NCBI RefSeq assembly: GCF_022809775.1
Contig: NZ_CP094380.1
Location: 310,001 to 374,000 of the forward strand
DNA length: 64,000 nucleotides
Source: Pseudodesulfovibrio tunisiensis
GTDB lineage: Bacteria > Desulfobacterota > Desulfovibrionia > Desulfovibrionales > Desulfovibrionaceae
Direction: 5' to 3'
Position numbers and translations under genes: made by a program. Below, in pieces: positions 51,087 through 60,748 of this stretch. How positions within the stretch are numbered: the first letter of the stretch is position 1; each line of letters begins with the position of its first letter. Below the pieces are notes generated by a model, which did no database searches, had not been told where the DNA came from, and saw only the letters and a program-made list of their open reading frames with translations.

Positions 51087-54000
51087 TTACACCTTGGCTG
51101 TTTCGGCCTTGGCTGCCTTTCTGATGGCGGCGCGTTCCTTCATGCTGGCCTGAAGCGAGCAGAGGACCGGAACCACGACCAGAGTCAGGATCGTGGCGAT
51201 GGCCAGACCGAATATCACGGCCACGGCCATGGGACCCCACCATTGCGAGGATTCGCTGCCCGTGTCCAGACGCATGTGCATGAAGTCGAAGCTCACGCCC
51301 GTGGCCATGGGCACGAGGCCGAGGACCGTGGTGATGGCCGTGAGCAGCACCGGCCGGAATCGGGTCAGTCCGGCTTCGATCAGTGCATCGCGCACGCTGG
51401 CCCCCTGTTCCTTGAGCTGCTCGTAGTAGTCGATGAGTACGATGGCGTTGTTTACCACCACGCCAGCCAGACTGAGCACACCCACGCCGGTCATGATCAC
51501 GCCGAAGAAGGGGTTCCCGTGACCAGCAGGCCGATCATGACCCCGCCCAGCGACAGGATGACCGAGGTCAGGATGATGAACGGCGTGGTCATGGAGTTGA
51601 ACTGGGTCACCAGCACGAGGAAGATCAGGAACAGGGCGGACACGAATGCCTTGGTCAGGAATGCGGACGCTTCCGCCTGTTCCTCCTGTTCGCCGGTGAA
51701 CTTGTAGCTGTAGCCGCGCGGCAGCTTCATGTCCTTGAGGATGGTCTGGATGTCGTTGATCACGTCCTGCGCCAGTCGGCCGGAAACATCCGCGGACAGG
51801 GTGATCACGCGTTTCTGGTCAATGCGGTTGATGCCGCCCAGTCCGCCGCCGAGGGAGATGCTCGCCACGCTGGTGATGGGGATGGATTCCCCGTTCGGTC
51901 CGGAAATGGTGATGCGTTCGATGTCGTCCAGGGAGTCGCGATTCTTTTCCGGCAGTCGGGCGATGATGTCGTATTCGTCCTTGCCCTCGCGGTACACGCC
52001 AACCTTGAAACCGTTGATTGCCGTCTTCACGGCCCGGGCCACGGTGAACGCGTCCACGCCAAGGAGTGCGGCCTTTTCCTTGTCCACATCCACCCGGATT
52101 TCCGGTTTGGCCGAGACATAGTTGTCCTTGAGGTCCACAAGGCCGGGAACGTTTTTGATTGCGCGTTTGATCGTTGCAGCAAGCCTGCCGAGATCGCGCA
52201 GTTCCTCGCCGTAGACTTCCAGATTCACGGCACTGCCCGTGGGCGGTCCCATCTTTGCGGGCTCGACCTGAACTTCCGCGCCCTGAATGGCCTTTTGCAA
52301 CCGGGCGCGCAGCTCGTCCGTGATTTCCGTGGAGGAGCGGGAGCGGTCCTGCTTGTCCAGAAAATCCAGTGTGGTCAGGGAATAGTGTGTGCCAATCTCG
52401 CTGCTGCGGCCGGATTCGCCCACATTCGCAATGAAGTACTCCACGTCGGGATATTCCGTGGCCACGCGTTCCACGATTCGTGTCAGCCTGTCGGACGCGT
52501 CCAGATTGGTGCCCACCGGGGATTTGATCTTCACGTCCGTGCGCTTGGGGTCGGTCTTGGGCAGGAATTCAACGCCCTTGCCGAACAGGCCGAAGCCCAC
52601 GACGGAAAGGATCAGGAAGCCGAAGGACAGACCTATCACCTTGAGTCGGTTGTCCAGCGACCATTCCAGTATCGGACGATACAGGGAACGCAGACGATCC
52701 ATCATGCGGTCGACCAGCTTGGGCTTCTTCCGTCCGTCGTCCGAGGGAACGTCCTGAAACTTGGCGGACAGCACCGGATTGATGACCAGCGCCACGAACA
52801 GGGAGGCCAGCAGGGCGATGACCACGGTAATGGGCAGGTAGCTCATGAATTCGCCCATTATGCCGGGCCAGAATATCATGGGAAAGAATGCGCCGATGGT
52901 GGTCAGGGTGGAGGCAATGACCGGCCATGCCACTTCGTCCGTGGCCTCCAGTGCGGCCTGATACCGGGATTTGCCCATGTGCATGTGCCGGTAGATGTTC
53001 TCCACCACCACGATGCCGTTGTCCACGAGCATGCCCAGAGCGAGGATCAGCGAGAACATGATGACCATGTTCAGGGTGTAGGACATGATGTCCAGCACTG
53101 TGAAGGTGATGAGCATGGACACCGGAATGGCCAGCGACACGAATGCGGCCGAACGTCCGCCGATGAACGCGAACACCACGACCAGCACCAGAAGCAGGCC
53201 CGTGATGATGTTGTTCTGGAGGTCGTTGACCATGAGCCGGATGTCCTTGGACTGGTCCGAGGTCAGGTGCACCTTCAGGGTCGGAGGCAGGGTTTCCTGC
53301 GCCTCCCGCACCAGCGTCTTGACCGCGTCGTTGATCTCGATGACGTTTTCACCGGCCCGTTTTTTCACTTGAATGGTGACGCTTTGGATGCCGTTGATCC
53401 GGCTGCGGGACGTGGGGGCCTTGTAATGGTCGCGGATGGTGGCGATGTCTCGCAGGTACACGGGTCTGCCGTCCTGCTGGTGGACAATGATCCGGCTGAT
53501 TTCGTCCGGGTGCTGGAAATCCGCGGGAACGCGTACCAGATATTTGCCCCGGCCAATCTCCACGGACCCACCCGGGGTGTTCACGTTGGCGTTCTGCAGG
53601 GAGCCGAGCAGGCCGGAAAGCGGGATGTGGTAGAATGCCACGCGGTCCATGTCGAATTCCACATGGATTTCCCGCTCCAGTCCGCCGATGATCTTGGCAT
53701 CCAGCACGCCGGGCACGGCCTCGATCCGGTCTTCGAGTTCCTCGGCAAACACCTTGAGGCGTTTCAGGGAGAACGGGCCGGACAGCACCACGTTGAGGAT
53801 GGGGGCTTCGGAAAGGTTGATTTCCTCGATGATCGGATCGTCCGGCAGGTCCGGAGGCAGGTCCGGCTTGGCCTGATCCACCTTGTCGCGCACCTTCTGG
53901 AGCGCGTCGTCGATGTCCACGTCCGGAGAGAACTCCACCGTGATCATGGAAATGCCGTCGTCCGATACCGAGGATATTTCCTTGGTGCCGGAGAGTCCCT

Positions 54001-54214
54001 TGAGCTTGCGCTCGATGGGCATGGTCACCAGCGTTTCCATGTCCTCGGGAGCCACGCCTTCGAATGCGGTCGTCACGAAGATGTAGGGAATCTTCACGTC
54101 CGGGTCGCTTTCGCGCGGAAGCGAGACATAGCTGGCCATGCCCGCAATCACGATGAACAGGAAGAGCACCATGACCGTGGACTGCCGTTTCAGGGCGGTG
54201 CGGTTGACGATCAT
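51087..54214 (-). pseudogene. RND efflux transporter, frameshifted near the C-terminus
   Basis: An AcrB/MexB-like inner-membrane RND pump read in two frames. The first frame (54214 down to 51497, 905 residues) has the family N-terminus, FFPMIFWPGIMGEFM and a long periplasmic region. It breaks after LLVTG at a GGG run (51522-51524). Adding one G restores GNPFFGVIMTGVGVLSLAG and the following VVNNAIVLID helix, which continues to VLTLVVVPVLCSL and a stop at 51087. Intact length would be ~1040 residues, normal for RND. It overlaps the adaptor gene stop. If the deletion is real, the protein lacks the last transmembrane helices and would be non-functional; an assembly error is also plausible. Confidence 0.82.
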
Positions 54215-55251
54215 TTCACCACCACTTTCATGCCGTCTTCAACCAGTGTGTGCCCGGCCACGATCAGGTTTTCTCCGGGCTCAAGGCCTTCGAGAACCTG
54301 CGCCCTGTCGCCTTCGATCACGCCCAGACGCACGGTGCGGGAGCGGGCCGTGCCGTTTTCCTCCACATACAGGATGCGTTCCCCGCCCTGATTGATGATG
54401 GAAAAGAGCGGAACCACCACGGCGTCCCGAATCTGGCGGCGGAGCAGGGAGACCCGGGCCAGCATGCCTGCCCGGATGCGGTTGTCGCGGTTGTCCACCA
54501 GCACCCGGACCCGAAAGGTCTTGGAAGCCTTGTCCGCCTTGAAGGATACGAAATCCACGGTGCCTTCCCATTTCGCGCCGGGAAGGGCGTCCACGGTCAC
54601 GGTCGCCTTCTGCCCCTTGCGGATGTAGGGGATGTCCATTTCCGGAACATTGACATGAATGCGGATCACGGACGGGTCCACGATGTCGGCCACGTTGCCA
54701 CCTGCTGTCAGATGTTCACCCCGATCCACATAGCGGTGGTTCACGATGCCGCTGACGGGCGCGCGCACCACGCCGTATTCGAAATTCACCTGCATTTCCT
54801 TGAGGGATGCCTCGCTCTTGGCCAGTTCCGCTTCCATGCGGTCGAATTCCTCCTTGGCCAGCACGCCCTTGGCCAGCAGTTCCTGCCGACGGCGGAGCTG
54901 TTCGGCTGCGAGCTTGCGTTCGGCCTTGGCCTTGTCGAAACGTGCGCCCTCGGATGCCACGTCAAGTCGGGCGAGCAGGGCGCCGCGTTCCACCCGGTCG
55001 CCTTCGGACACGCCAAGCCAGATCACGGTGCCCGTGCTTTCCGAGGACACGCAGACATCCTTGTCCGGCTCGGTTTCCCCGGGCAGGGTGATGCGGTCCT
55101 CCATGCCTTGGAGTGCGGTTGGTGATATCACCACTTCCACGGCTTTTTCCCGCACTTCGGAGTTGGCCTGGGAAGCCTTGTCGCCGCACCCGGCGGCTGT
55201 CAGGATCAGCAGGCAGAGCAGCAAGGCGGGAAAAAATCCTGTTTTATGCAT
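54211..55251 (-). CDS. RND periplasmic adaptor lipoprotein (HlyD/MFP family)
   Basis: A 346-residue membrane-fusion protein. It starts with a lipoprotein signal (LLLCLLILTAAGC, lipid-bearing Cys22). A barrel-sandwich/lipoyl half-motif (STGTVIWLGVSEGDRVERG) follows, then a coiled-coil hairpin (~85-150, many Lys/Glu/Leu), the second lipoyl half (VRAPVSGIVNHRYVDRGEHL) and beta-barrel domains. It bridges the RND pump to an outer-membrane channel; no TolC-like gene is in this locus. The ATG at 55251 lies inside the last codons of the TetR gene, and its stop overlaps the pump start. Confidence 0.9.
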   Translation of the reverse strand: MHKTGFFPALLLCLLILTAAGCGDKASQANSEVREKAVEVVISPTALQGMEDRITLPGETEPDKDVCVSSESTGTVIWLGVSEGDRVERGALLARLDVASEGARFDKAKAERKLAAEQLRRRQELLAKGVLAKEEFDRMEAELAKSEASLKEMQVNFEYGVVRAPVSGIVNHRYVDRGEHLTAGGNVADIVDPSVIRIHVNVPEMDIPYIRKGQKATVTVDALPGAKWEGTVDFVSFKADKASKTFRVRVLVDNRDNRIRAGMLARVSLLRRQIRDAVVVPLFSIINQGGERILYVEENGTARSRTVRLGVIEGDRAQVLEGLEPGENLIVAGHTLVEDGMKVVVK

Positions 55252-55882
55252 GTACAGTCTCCCTGACGGCACAAAGACCGCCGTAAATGAATGTCGTGAG
55301 AAATTCGGTCAGGCTGTCCAATTCCTCCTGCGAGGTGATTCCCTTGCTCGGGTCGTGGGCCGCCATGACGAAATAGTGCGTGAGGATGCCGGTCGCGCCG
55401 ATCGTGACGCTTTCCATCCGGTGCTCGGGCATGTCCGAGCCGACAATCTCCCTGATTACCGGAGTCAGCAGTCGCAGCTCCATTTTCATGTGGCTGTCGA
55501 AGATGGTCGGATCGGAATCGTCGGCCAGGCATTCCCTGAGCAGCAGTCGGGTCCGGTTGAACTCCTGACGACTTTTCCTTTCGAAAAGGCAGAGGAAACG
55601 GAGTTGCGCCGTAATGTATATCCGCAGGGTTTCCTTGGCGGAAGTCACTGCGGTCAGGGCTTCGGATATTCGGGTGAAAACCTCCCGGGAACCGTCATCA
55701 ACCCATTTGGTCAGCACGGCTCGATAGAGCTTCTTCTTGTCGCCGAAATGATAGTTGACCGCGGCTACGTTGGCTTTGGCTTTCATACAGATTTCGCGGA
55801 CCGTTGTTTTCTTGAACCCTTTTTCGCAGAACACCTGGCTGGCCGCTTCCAGTATTCTTGCGCGTGTATCGCCGTCTTCCAT
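55244..55882 (-). CDS. TetR/AcrR-family regulator of the efflux operon
   Basis: A 212-residue TetR-type repressor. The helix-turn-helix spans RILEAASQVFCEKGFKKTTV and AKANVAAVNYHFGDKKKLYR (residues ~9-55). The C-terminal ligand domain is family-specific and not recognisable, although DUF1956/CecR-like members share this layout. GGAGGAAAC precedes the ATG at 55882; an in-frame ATG at 55909 would include the ribosome site. It is the first gene of the regulator-adaptor-pump operon, so it probably represses itself and the pump through the direct repeats at 55917-55940. Confidence 0.9.
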   Translation of the reverse strand: MEDGDTRARILEAASQVFCEKGFKKTTVREICMKAKANVAAVNYHFGDKKKLYRAVLTKWVDDGSREVFTRISEALTAVTSAKETLRIYITAQLRFLCLFERKSRQEFNRTRLLLRECLADDSDPTIFDSHMKMELRLLTPVIREIVGSDMPEHRMESVTIGATGILTHYFVMAAHDPSKGITSQEELDSLTEFLTTFIYGGLCAVRETVHA

Positions 55883-55916
55883 GTTTCCTCCGTGCTGGTA
55901 TTGAAACATCTTTTAA

Positions 55917-55940
55917 AACGTTGTTTGAATCGTTGTTTAG
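55917..55940. promoter_or_regulatory. TetR operator candidate (tandem CGTTGTTT)
   Basis: Two copies of cgttgttt with a 12-base period (55919-55926 and 55931-55938) lie ~40 bases before the TetR start. A repeat overlapping the promoter of an autoregulated TetR operon is a typical operator placement, but no other copy was seen to confirm it. Confidence 0.4.
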
Positions 55941-56057
55941 ACGCGAGGGAGAAATCTGTCAAGGCCATTTCCGGGCATTCGTTCCGAAGAGATTGCCGTG
56001 TTTTGCTGAGCTCGGCTTGTCGAAAATTGCCAAAAGGGAGGTGGTCGGTGGAAGCGA

Positions 56058-56086
56058 CAAGGCCCCGGATGGATTCCGAGGCCTTG
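56058..56086 (-). terminator. Hairpin after the 94-residue gene
   Basis: A 7-bp stem (caaggcc/ggccttg) extended inward by cgga/tccg, about 70 bases beyond the minus-strand stop at 56157. A second inverted repeat (ccctccg/cggaggg) sits at 56100-56131. Together they probably end that transcript. Confidence 0.5.
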
Positions 56087-56156
56087 TGCGGGGAGGGTTC
56101 CCTCCGCCTTCCGCCATGAGAAGACGGAGGGGACGGCGCGTATTTTCCGGCGTTCT

Positions 56157-56441
56157 TCAGATCATGGCGTCCACAACAACGCCCTTGGCATAACCGCCGA
56201 GAACGTCTTTCTGGAAGTTGTAACTCTGGGTCATGCCGGACGGGTCCGACGACCCGGGGTTCATGTAGTCCAGTGTCTTGGACACGAGCATGCCTTCAGC
56301 GGAAGACTTGTCCACCGGGGCCATGCCCGAACCGCTGCCGCTTTGGTTCATGTAGTCGAGGGTCTCGGAGACAACCGCCGCGCCGAACGTCTGCCGATCG
56401 AACGGCATGGGGCCTCCGACCCCGCCGATGCTCATGCTCAT
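56157..56441 (-). CDS. Small Gly/Ser-rich protein with duplicated SxTLDYMN motif
   Basis: A 94-residue protein without a recognised domain. It starts with a glycine-rich segment (MSMSIGGVGGPMPFD) and contains two copies of a V-S-[EK]-T-L-D-Y-M-N motif (residues ~24-32 and ~53-61), each followed by a Gly/Ser linker. It ends with FQKDVLGGYAKGVVVDAMI. There is no signal peptide or transmembrane helix. A ribosome site GGAGGG lies before the ATG. Internal duplication and flexible linkers suggest a binding or assembly role; function is unknown. Confidence 0.65.
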   Translation of the reverse strand: MSMSIGGVGGPMPFDRQTFGAAVVSETLDYMNQSGSGSGMAPVDKSSAEGMLVSKTLDYMNPGSSDPSGMTQSYNFQKDVLGGYAKGVVVDAMI

Positions 56442-56589
56442 GGTCTACCCTCCCGGTCAAAGGCCGGAAAAAGCGCCTATCAGACATATCGGCGGTAAAT
56501 ATGATATCTTTAGATCAGAATCTATATTGCGTGTAGGGTTGTCGCTCGAGCGGAGCGATCAAGCGTCCGTTCGGGACAGGGGGAAGGGT

Positions 56590-56790
56590 ATGGACAAGCA
56601 GCTTTTGAGTCTCGGCGCTGCCGTGGTGGCAGGAGTGCTGTTCGGGGTGGTGATGTTTCGGCAGAGTCGGGGTAATGTGTCGGGAGTGCGGCGGGGCGTC
56701 AGGATAATCTTTGGCGCTGTTGGTGCCGGGGGGGCCGTATATTACATACTATGGGTTGCTCTTGGACCGGGAAGAACCGGATGGCCCTGA
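56590..56790 (+). CDS. Small two-helix membrane protein
   Basis: A 66-residue protein with two predicted transmembrane helices (LLSLGAAVVAGVLFGVVMF and IIFGAVGAGGAVYYILWVAL) joined by a basic loop (RQSRGNVSGVRRGVR). GGGGGAAGGG directly precedes the ATG. The function is unknown. The next short frame at 56829 has the same helix-SRG-loop-helix plan and looks like a second copy. The reading frame extends upstream to 56407, but that part is opposite the 94-residue gene and lacks a ribosome site. Confidence 0.6.
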   Translation: MDKQLLSLGAAVVAGVLFGVVMFRQSRGNVSGVRRGVRIIFGAVGAGGAVYYILWVALGPGRTGWP

Positions 56791-56828
56791 AGCTCGACAT
56801 TTGTGGCGAGTGAAGGTATTTTCTACCT

Positions 56829-56990
56829 ATGAGTACCATATTCATTGTCGGAACAGCCATTGTCGCGGGCCTGGTCACGGGCGGGCTTGTCGTCTGGAAA
56901 AGTCGGGGCCAGTGCCCGCCCTGACGGCTGATCTTCAGTACGCTCGGCGCGGGTATCGCCGTGTATCTTCTTTTGACGGCCTTAAGCTGA
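56829..56990 (+). pseudogene. Second small two-helix membrane protein interrupted by in-frame TGA
   Basis: The frame from ATG at 56829 encodes a helix (IVGTAIVAGLVTGGLVVW) and KSRGQCPP, then TGA at 56922-56924. The same frame continues with RLIFSTLGAGIAVYLLLTAL to a TGA at 56988. The two halves together match the plan of the protein at 56590 (helix, SRG loop, R-x-IF-x-x-xGAG helix). The internal TGA is therefore either a nonsense mutation (CGA to TGA would suffice), a sequence error or a recoded codon. I see no convincing selenocysteine insertion hairpin. Its end overlaps the mazG stop by nine bases. Confidence 0.5.
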
Positions 56991-57791
56991 TTCGTCCTGT
57001 TGCGAGGCCTTGACCTCGTCCCACAGGGCATTCATGGCCTCAAGGTCCATGTCGGCAACGCTTTGCCCACGCTGTTGGGCAAGTTCCTCCATTGCATTGA
57101 ACCTGTTCAGGAATTTCTGATTGGCGAAATCAAGGGCTGCATTGGCCTTGATCCCTTTTCTGCGTCCGAGCTCCACCAGCGTGAACAGGCAATCCCCGAA
57201 TTCGCGTTCGCTGGCCTGCTCGTCTCCGGATTCGAGCGCTTCCTGCCACTCCCGCCATTCGTCCGCAAACTGTGCCTCCACATCCCGATCCGATTCCCAG
57301 GTGAAGTGGTTGCGTGCTGCCTTGGCATTGATCCGGTAGGCCTTGAGCAGCGGAGGCAGTCCCTTGGGCAGGGAATCGAACACCCGCTTGCGGTCGGTTC
57401 CCCTGTTTTCCTCCCGCTTGGTCTTTTCCCAATTGTCCCAGAGCTGGTCCAGATTGTCGAAGTGGCGGTCGCCGAAAACATGAGGATGACGGCGGATCAT
57501 CTTTGCCGCGTTGTGGCGCAGGGCGTCGGAAAGCGTGAAAGAGCCATCCTTCTGATATAGCACGCTCAGGAAAAGCAGGATGAACAGCACGTCGCCGAGC
57601 TCTTCCCGGGCGTCGGACGCATTGCCCGCACGGATGCCTTCGATCAGCTCGAAGGTTTCCTCGGCCAGATAGTCGCACAGGGTTTCCGGGGTCTGCTTCT
57701 TGTCCCAGGGGCAGCCGTTCGGGCCGATGAGGGCGTCAATGACGTCAAGCACCTCGGCCAGAGCCGGGGCATGGGGAAGGGAATCGCTCAT
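56982..57791 (-). CDS. mazG: MazG nucleoside triphosphate pyrophosphohydrolase
   Basis: A 269-residue tandem-domain MazG protein that hydrolyses nucleoside triphosphates to monophosphates and pyrophosphate. The N-terminal domain has GPNGCPWDKKQTPETL near residue 23 and the metal-binding EETFELIEGI and REELGDVLF helices. A second, weaker MazG domain occupies residues ~165-265 (SEREFGDCLFTLVELGRRKG). It is a house-cleaning enzyme. It is followed on the same strand by no other gene, and cvpA lies just upstream. Confidence 0.93.
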   Translation of the reverse strand: MSDSLPHAPALAEVLDVIDALIGPNGCPWDKKQTPETLCDYLAEETFELIEGIRAGNASDAREELGDVLFILLFLSVLYQKDGSFTLSDALRHNAAKMIRRHPHVFGDRHFDNLDQLWDNWEKTKREENRGTDRKRVFDSLPKGLPPLLKAYRINAKAARNHFTWESDRDVEAQFADEWREWQEALESGDEQASEREFGDCLFTLVELGRRKGIKANAALDFANQKFLNRFNAMEELAQQRGQSVADMDLEAMNALWDEVKASQQDESA

Positions 57792-57821
57792 GGAGCGCCT
57801 CCTGTTTGTGTCGCGGATGAT

Positions 57822-58397
57822 TTATTCTTCGTCGCCCGTTTCCGGGGAGTCCATGCCGATGGCCGTCTTTGCGCCGTTGATGGCCTCCTGCGGCGAGGGA
57901 AGGTCTATGCCCTTGGATTTCAGGGCGTCACGCATGGATTCCGGGGTCATGTCTCCGAGAACCTCCATGACATGGCGGGAATGCTGCGCCACCAGCGAGG
58001 TTTTCACTGTCTCGGAATCCGGGGCAAAGGACTGGACGAGCATGAGCACGATCATGCTGACCAGAGCGCCTTCCGCAAGGCCGAGAATGCCGCCCATGAG
58101 CCTGTCCAGCCATCCGAGCAGGGCTATGTTCAGGATGGTCTGAATGCCTTTGGCCAGTAGCCAGAAGGCCAGCACCGTTCCCGCGAAGACCAGAACATAG
58201 GACAGCGCGGCGACAGTCATCTGATTGCTGATGTACAGCTCCAGATGCGGCGCAAGGATCGAGTTGTATCTGGAAGCCAGCACCACGCCGAGAATGACCG
58301 CAGTGAGCGAAAGTATTTCCCGCACAAGTCCGCGGAAAAAGCCCCGGATCAGAAAAAGTCCGGCGACGCAGATGAGTATGATGTCTAGAAAGTTCAT
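57822..58397 (-). CDS. cvpA: CvpA-family membrane protein
   Basis: A 191-residue integral membrane protein with four helices. The N-terminus MNFLDIILICVAGLFLIRGF and the RGLVREILSL segment are characteristic of CvpA (named for colicin V production; broadly conserved, with envelope-related roles). The C-terminal ~50 residues are hydrophilic. The start at 58397 has AGGACC upstream; the longer in-frame extension is low-complexity shadow. It is transcribed ahead of mazG with a 30-base gap. Confidence 0.87.
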   Translation of the reverse strand: MNFLDIILICVAGLFLIRGFFRGLVREILSLTAVILGVVLASRYNSILAPHLELYISNQMTVAALSYVLVFAGTVLAFWLLAKGIQTILNIALLGWLDRLMGGILGLAEGALVSMIVLMLVQSFAPDSETVKTSLVAQHSRHVMEVLGDMTPESMRDALKSKGIDLPSPQEAINGAKTAIGMDSPETGDEE

Positions 58398-58575
58398 TGT
58401 GGTCCTGTTGGAATTTGCCGATTCTCTCCACGCAAGGGGATTATCAAAGAGGCGGTCAAAAGTGAACCATGTGCAGTATTTTTCTCCGGGGAGCACATGA
58501 GTTGCGCCATGTCGGCCTTGTCTTGGAGTCGTATCTCGGCTAATTGTTTCGGGCAGCGAGACAAGGAGGATGCAG

Positions 58576-59145
58576 ATGCAGGTCAAACAGACCGATTTTC
58601 CCGGCCTCCTCGTTCTGGAACCACGGGTTTTCCGGGATGAGCGGGGCTTTTTTCTTGAAACCTACAGCAAGCGCGCTTTTGCCGAAGCCGGAATTTCCTG
58701 CGAGTTCGTGCAGGACAATCATGCCTTTTCGCGTGAGGCCGGCGTATTGCGCGGATTTCATTTTCAAAGGCCGCCTGCGGCTCAGGCCAAGCTGGTCTGG
58801 GTGACTGCCGGGGCCGTGCTCGACGTTGTCATCGATCTGCGAAAGGGCTCTCCCACGTTCGGCAGGACCTACGGGATCGAATTGAGGCCGGAAAACTTCA
58901 CCCGCATGTTCATCCCGAAAGGGTTCGGACACGCCTACGTTACTCTGGTTCCCGATACGGAATTCATGTACAAGGTGGATGCTCCGTATACGCCGGAGTG
59001 CGATTCCGGCATTGCCTGGAATGACCCGGACATCGGCATGGATTGGGAGAGCCTGTTGTCGGGACGGAGTCCGATTCTTTCGGAAAAGGATCGTGCGCAG
59101 CCTGCTTTTGCAGATTTCGAGTCGCCGTTCATCTACGAGGAGTAG
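58576..59145 (+). CDS. rfbC: dTDP-4-dehydrorhamnose 3,5-epimerase
   Basis: A 189-residue RmlC-type cupin. Motifs FRDERGFFLETYSK near residue 20, VLRGFHFQRPPAAQAKLVWV near 57 with the catalytic His and Lys, DLRKGSPTFG near 87 and FIPKGFGHAYVTL near 112 match dTDP-4-keto-6-deoxyglucose epimerases of rhamnose synthesis. AGGAGG is six bases before the ATG at 58576; the ATG at 58570 is too close. It is followed immediately by the GDP-mannose gene, so both feed surface polysaccharide synthesis. Confidence 0.93.
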   Translation: MQVKQTDFPGLLVLEPRVFRDERGFFLETYSKRAFAEAGISCEFVQDNHAFSREAGVLRGFHFQRPPAAQAKLVWVTAGAVLDVVIDLRKGSPTFGRTYGIELRPENFTRMFIPKGFGHAYVTLVPDTEFMYKVDAPYTPECDSGIAWNDPDIGMDWESLLSGRSPILSEKDRAQPAFADFESPFIYEE

Positions 59146-59147
59146 CC

Positions 59148-60578
59148 ATGTCCAAGGAACAGCATCCCAAGGAAAGCCCCGGAGCCGGTCGTCATGCCAT
59201 CATTCTGGCTGGCGGGTCCGGCACGCGCCTGTGGCCCCTGTCGCGCAATCTCTTCCCCAAGCAGCTTCTGGCTCTGGACGGGGAAAGGACGCTGCTGCAG
59301 CAGACCGTGGCCAGAGTGCTTTCCGCATTTGCCCCCGCAAACATCTGGGTCGTGACCAACGAGGAGCATGTCTTCGAGGTTCGCAAGCAGATAGCCGTGC
59401 TGCACGAGGGACTGGGCAGTCAGGTCCTTACCGAGCCCATGGGCCGCAACACGCTTCCGGCCATCATGCTCGGCCTTGAACATATTTCCGGGGAAGGGGA
59501 TGACGCCACGGTGGCCGTGTTTCCTTCGGACCATCTCATCAAGGACGAGGCCGGATGGGCCGGTGCCGTGTCTCTGGCGGCCGAGCTTGCTGCGGATGGA
59601 CGGTTCGTCACCTTCGGGGTGACTCCTCGCAGCGCGGAAACCGGATACGGCTACATCGCCCTTGGCAGGGAAATCGGAAAAAACGTTCGCGAGGCGGACG
59701 GATTCGTGGAAAAGCCGGACATGTCCACTGCCGAAGCCTTTGTCCGGGACGGAAGCCATTTGTGGAACAGTGGCATGTTTCTGTTTCGTGCCCGGGATTT
59801 TCTCAAGGCTGTGGCCGAGCACCAGCCTGAACTCTGGGATTGGTGGCTGGCGCGGGAAGATCGACCGCTCGTGGACGGGTATCGCGACATTCCCAATATT
59901 TCGGTCGACTATGGTGTGGTCGAGCATCTCGACAACATTGCCGTGGTGTGCGGCGGATTCGACTGGGATGATCTGGGAAGCTGGGAGGCCATGTACCGCC
60001 TTGGGGACAAGGACGGGCAGGGCAATGTGGTGCAGGGCGATGTGCTGGTCATGGACTGCAGGAATTCCCTGCTCATTTCCGAGGGAGGAAAGCTTGCGGC
60101 CGTTGGACTGGAGGACATGATCATGGTGCAGACCCGTGACGCCACGTTGGCGTGTCCCATGTCGCATGTTCAGCGGGTCAAGGAGGTCGTGGACGAACTC
60201 AAGGCCGAAGGCAGTTCACTGGTCGAGAGCCATCCCACGGTCAAGCGGCCCTGGGGCAGCTACTGCGTTCTGGAGGAAGGACCGCACTACAAGATCAAGC
60301 GGATCGAAGTCATCCCCGGAGCGCGGCTTTCCGCACAGATGCATCATCATCGCAGCGAACATTGGGTCGTGGTGGATGGAACGGCTGTTGTCGAGGTGGA
60401 TGACGTGGAACGTACCCTGGTCGAGAACCAGTCCGTGGACATTCCCAAGACTGCAAAGCATCGGCTCGGCAACCCGGGAAAGGTGCCGCTGGAAATCATC
60501 GAGATACAGAGCGGCCCATACCTGGAAGAGGATGATATTGTGCGGTTCGACGATGTCTACGGTCGGGTCAAGAATTAG
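59148..60578 (+). CDS. Mannose-1-phosphate guanylyltransferase / mannose-6-phosphate isomerase
   Basis: A 476-residue bifunctional type II enzyme. Residues ~15-300 are the nucleotidyltransferase (IILAGGSGTRLWPLSRNLFP, EPMGRNTLPA, FVEKPD). Residues ~360-470 are the cupin phosphomannose isomerase (RPWGSYCVLEEG, HHHRSEHWVVVDGTA). It makes GDP-mannose for exopolysaccharide or lipopolysaccharide. The ATG follows the rfbC stop by two bases, with GAGGAG inside the end of rfbC. Confidence 0.94.
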   Translation: MSKEQHPKESPGAGRHAIILAGGSGTRLWPLSRNLFPKQLLALDGERTLLQQTVARVLSAFAPANIWVVTNEEHVFEVRKQIAVLHEGLGSQVLTEPMGRNTLPAIMLGLEHISGEGDDATVAVFPSDHLIKDEAGWAGAVSLAAELAADGRFVTFGVTPRSAETGYGYIALGREIGKNVREADGFVEKPDMSTAEAFVRDGSHLWNSGMFLFRARDFLKAVAEHQPELWDWWLAREDRPLVDGYRDIPNISVDYGVVEHLDNIAVVCGGFDWDDLGSWEAMYRLGDKDGQGNVVQGDVLVMDCRNSLLISEGGKLAAVGLEDMIMVQTRDATLACPMSHVQRVKEVVDELKAEGSSLVESHPTVKRPWGSYCVLEEGPHYKIKRIEVIPGARLSAQMHHHRSEHWVVVDGTAVVEVDDVERTLVENQSVDIPKTAKHRLGNPGKVPLEIIEIQSGPYLEEDDIVRFDDVYGRVKN

Positions 60579-60748
60579 TCCATTTCGTGTTTTTGTTGTC
60601 TAACATTTTGGAATAAAGACTTATTTGTTTTTAACGCACTTCGTGAATATTTTCATATTCTCTTGACACAAAAAGCGGCCATACCGTATGGGAACATAGT
60701 TCTTTAGGTGTGATTTTCACATTAACTCTAGAGTGATGGGGCGAGGTT

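Noticed and set aside
56922..56990. Selenocysteine reading of the in-frame TGA
   Set aside because: No clear SECIS-type hairpin at the right distance, and a small membrane protein loop is not a typical site; kept only as a possibility.
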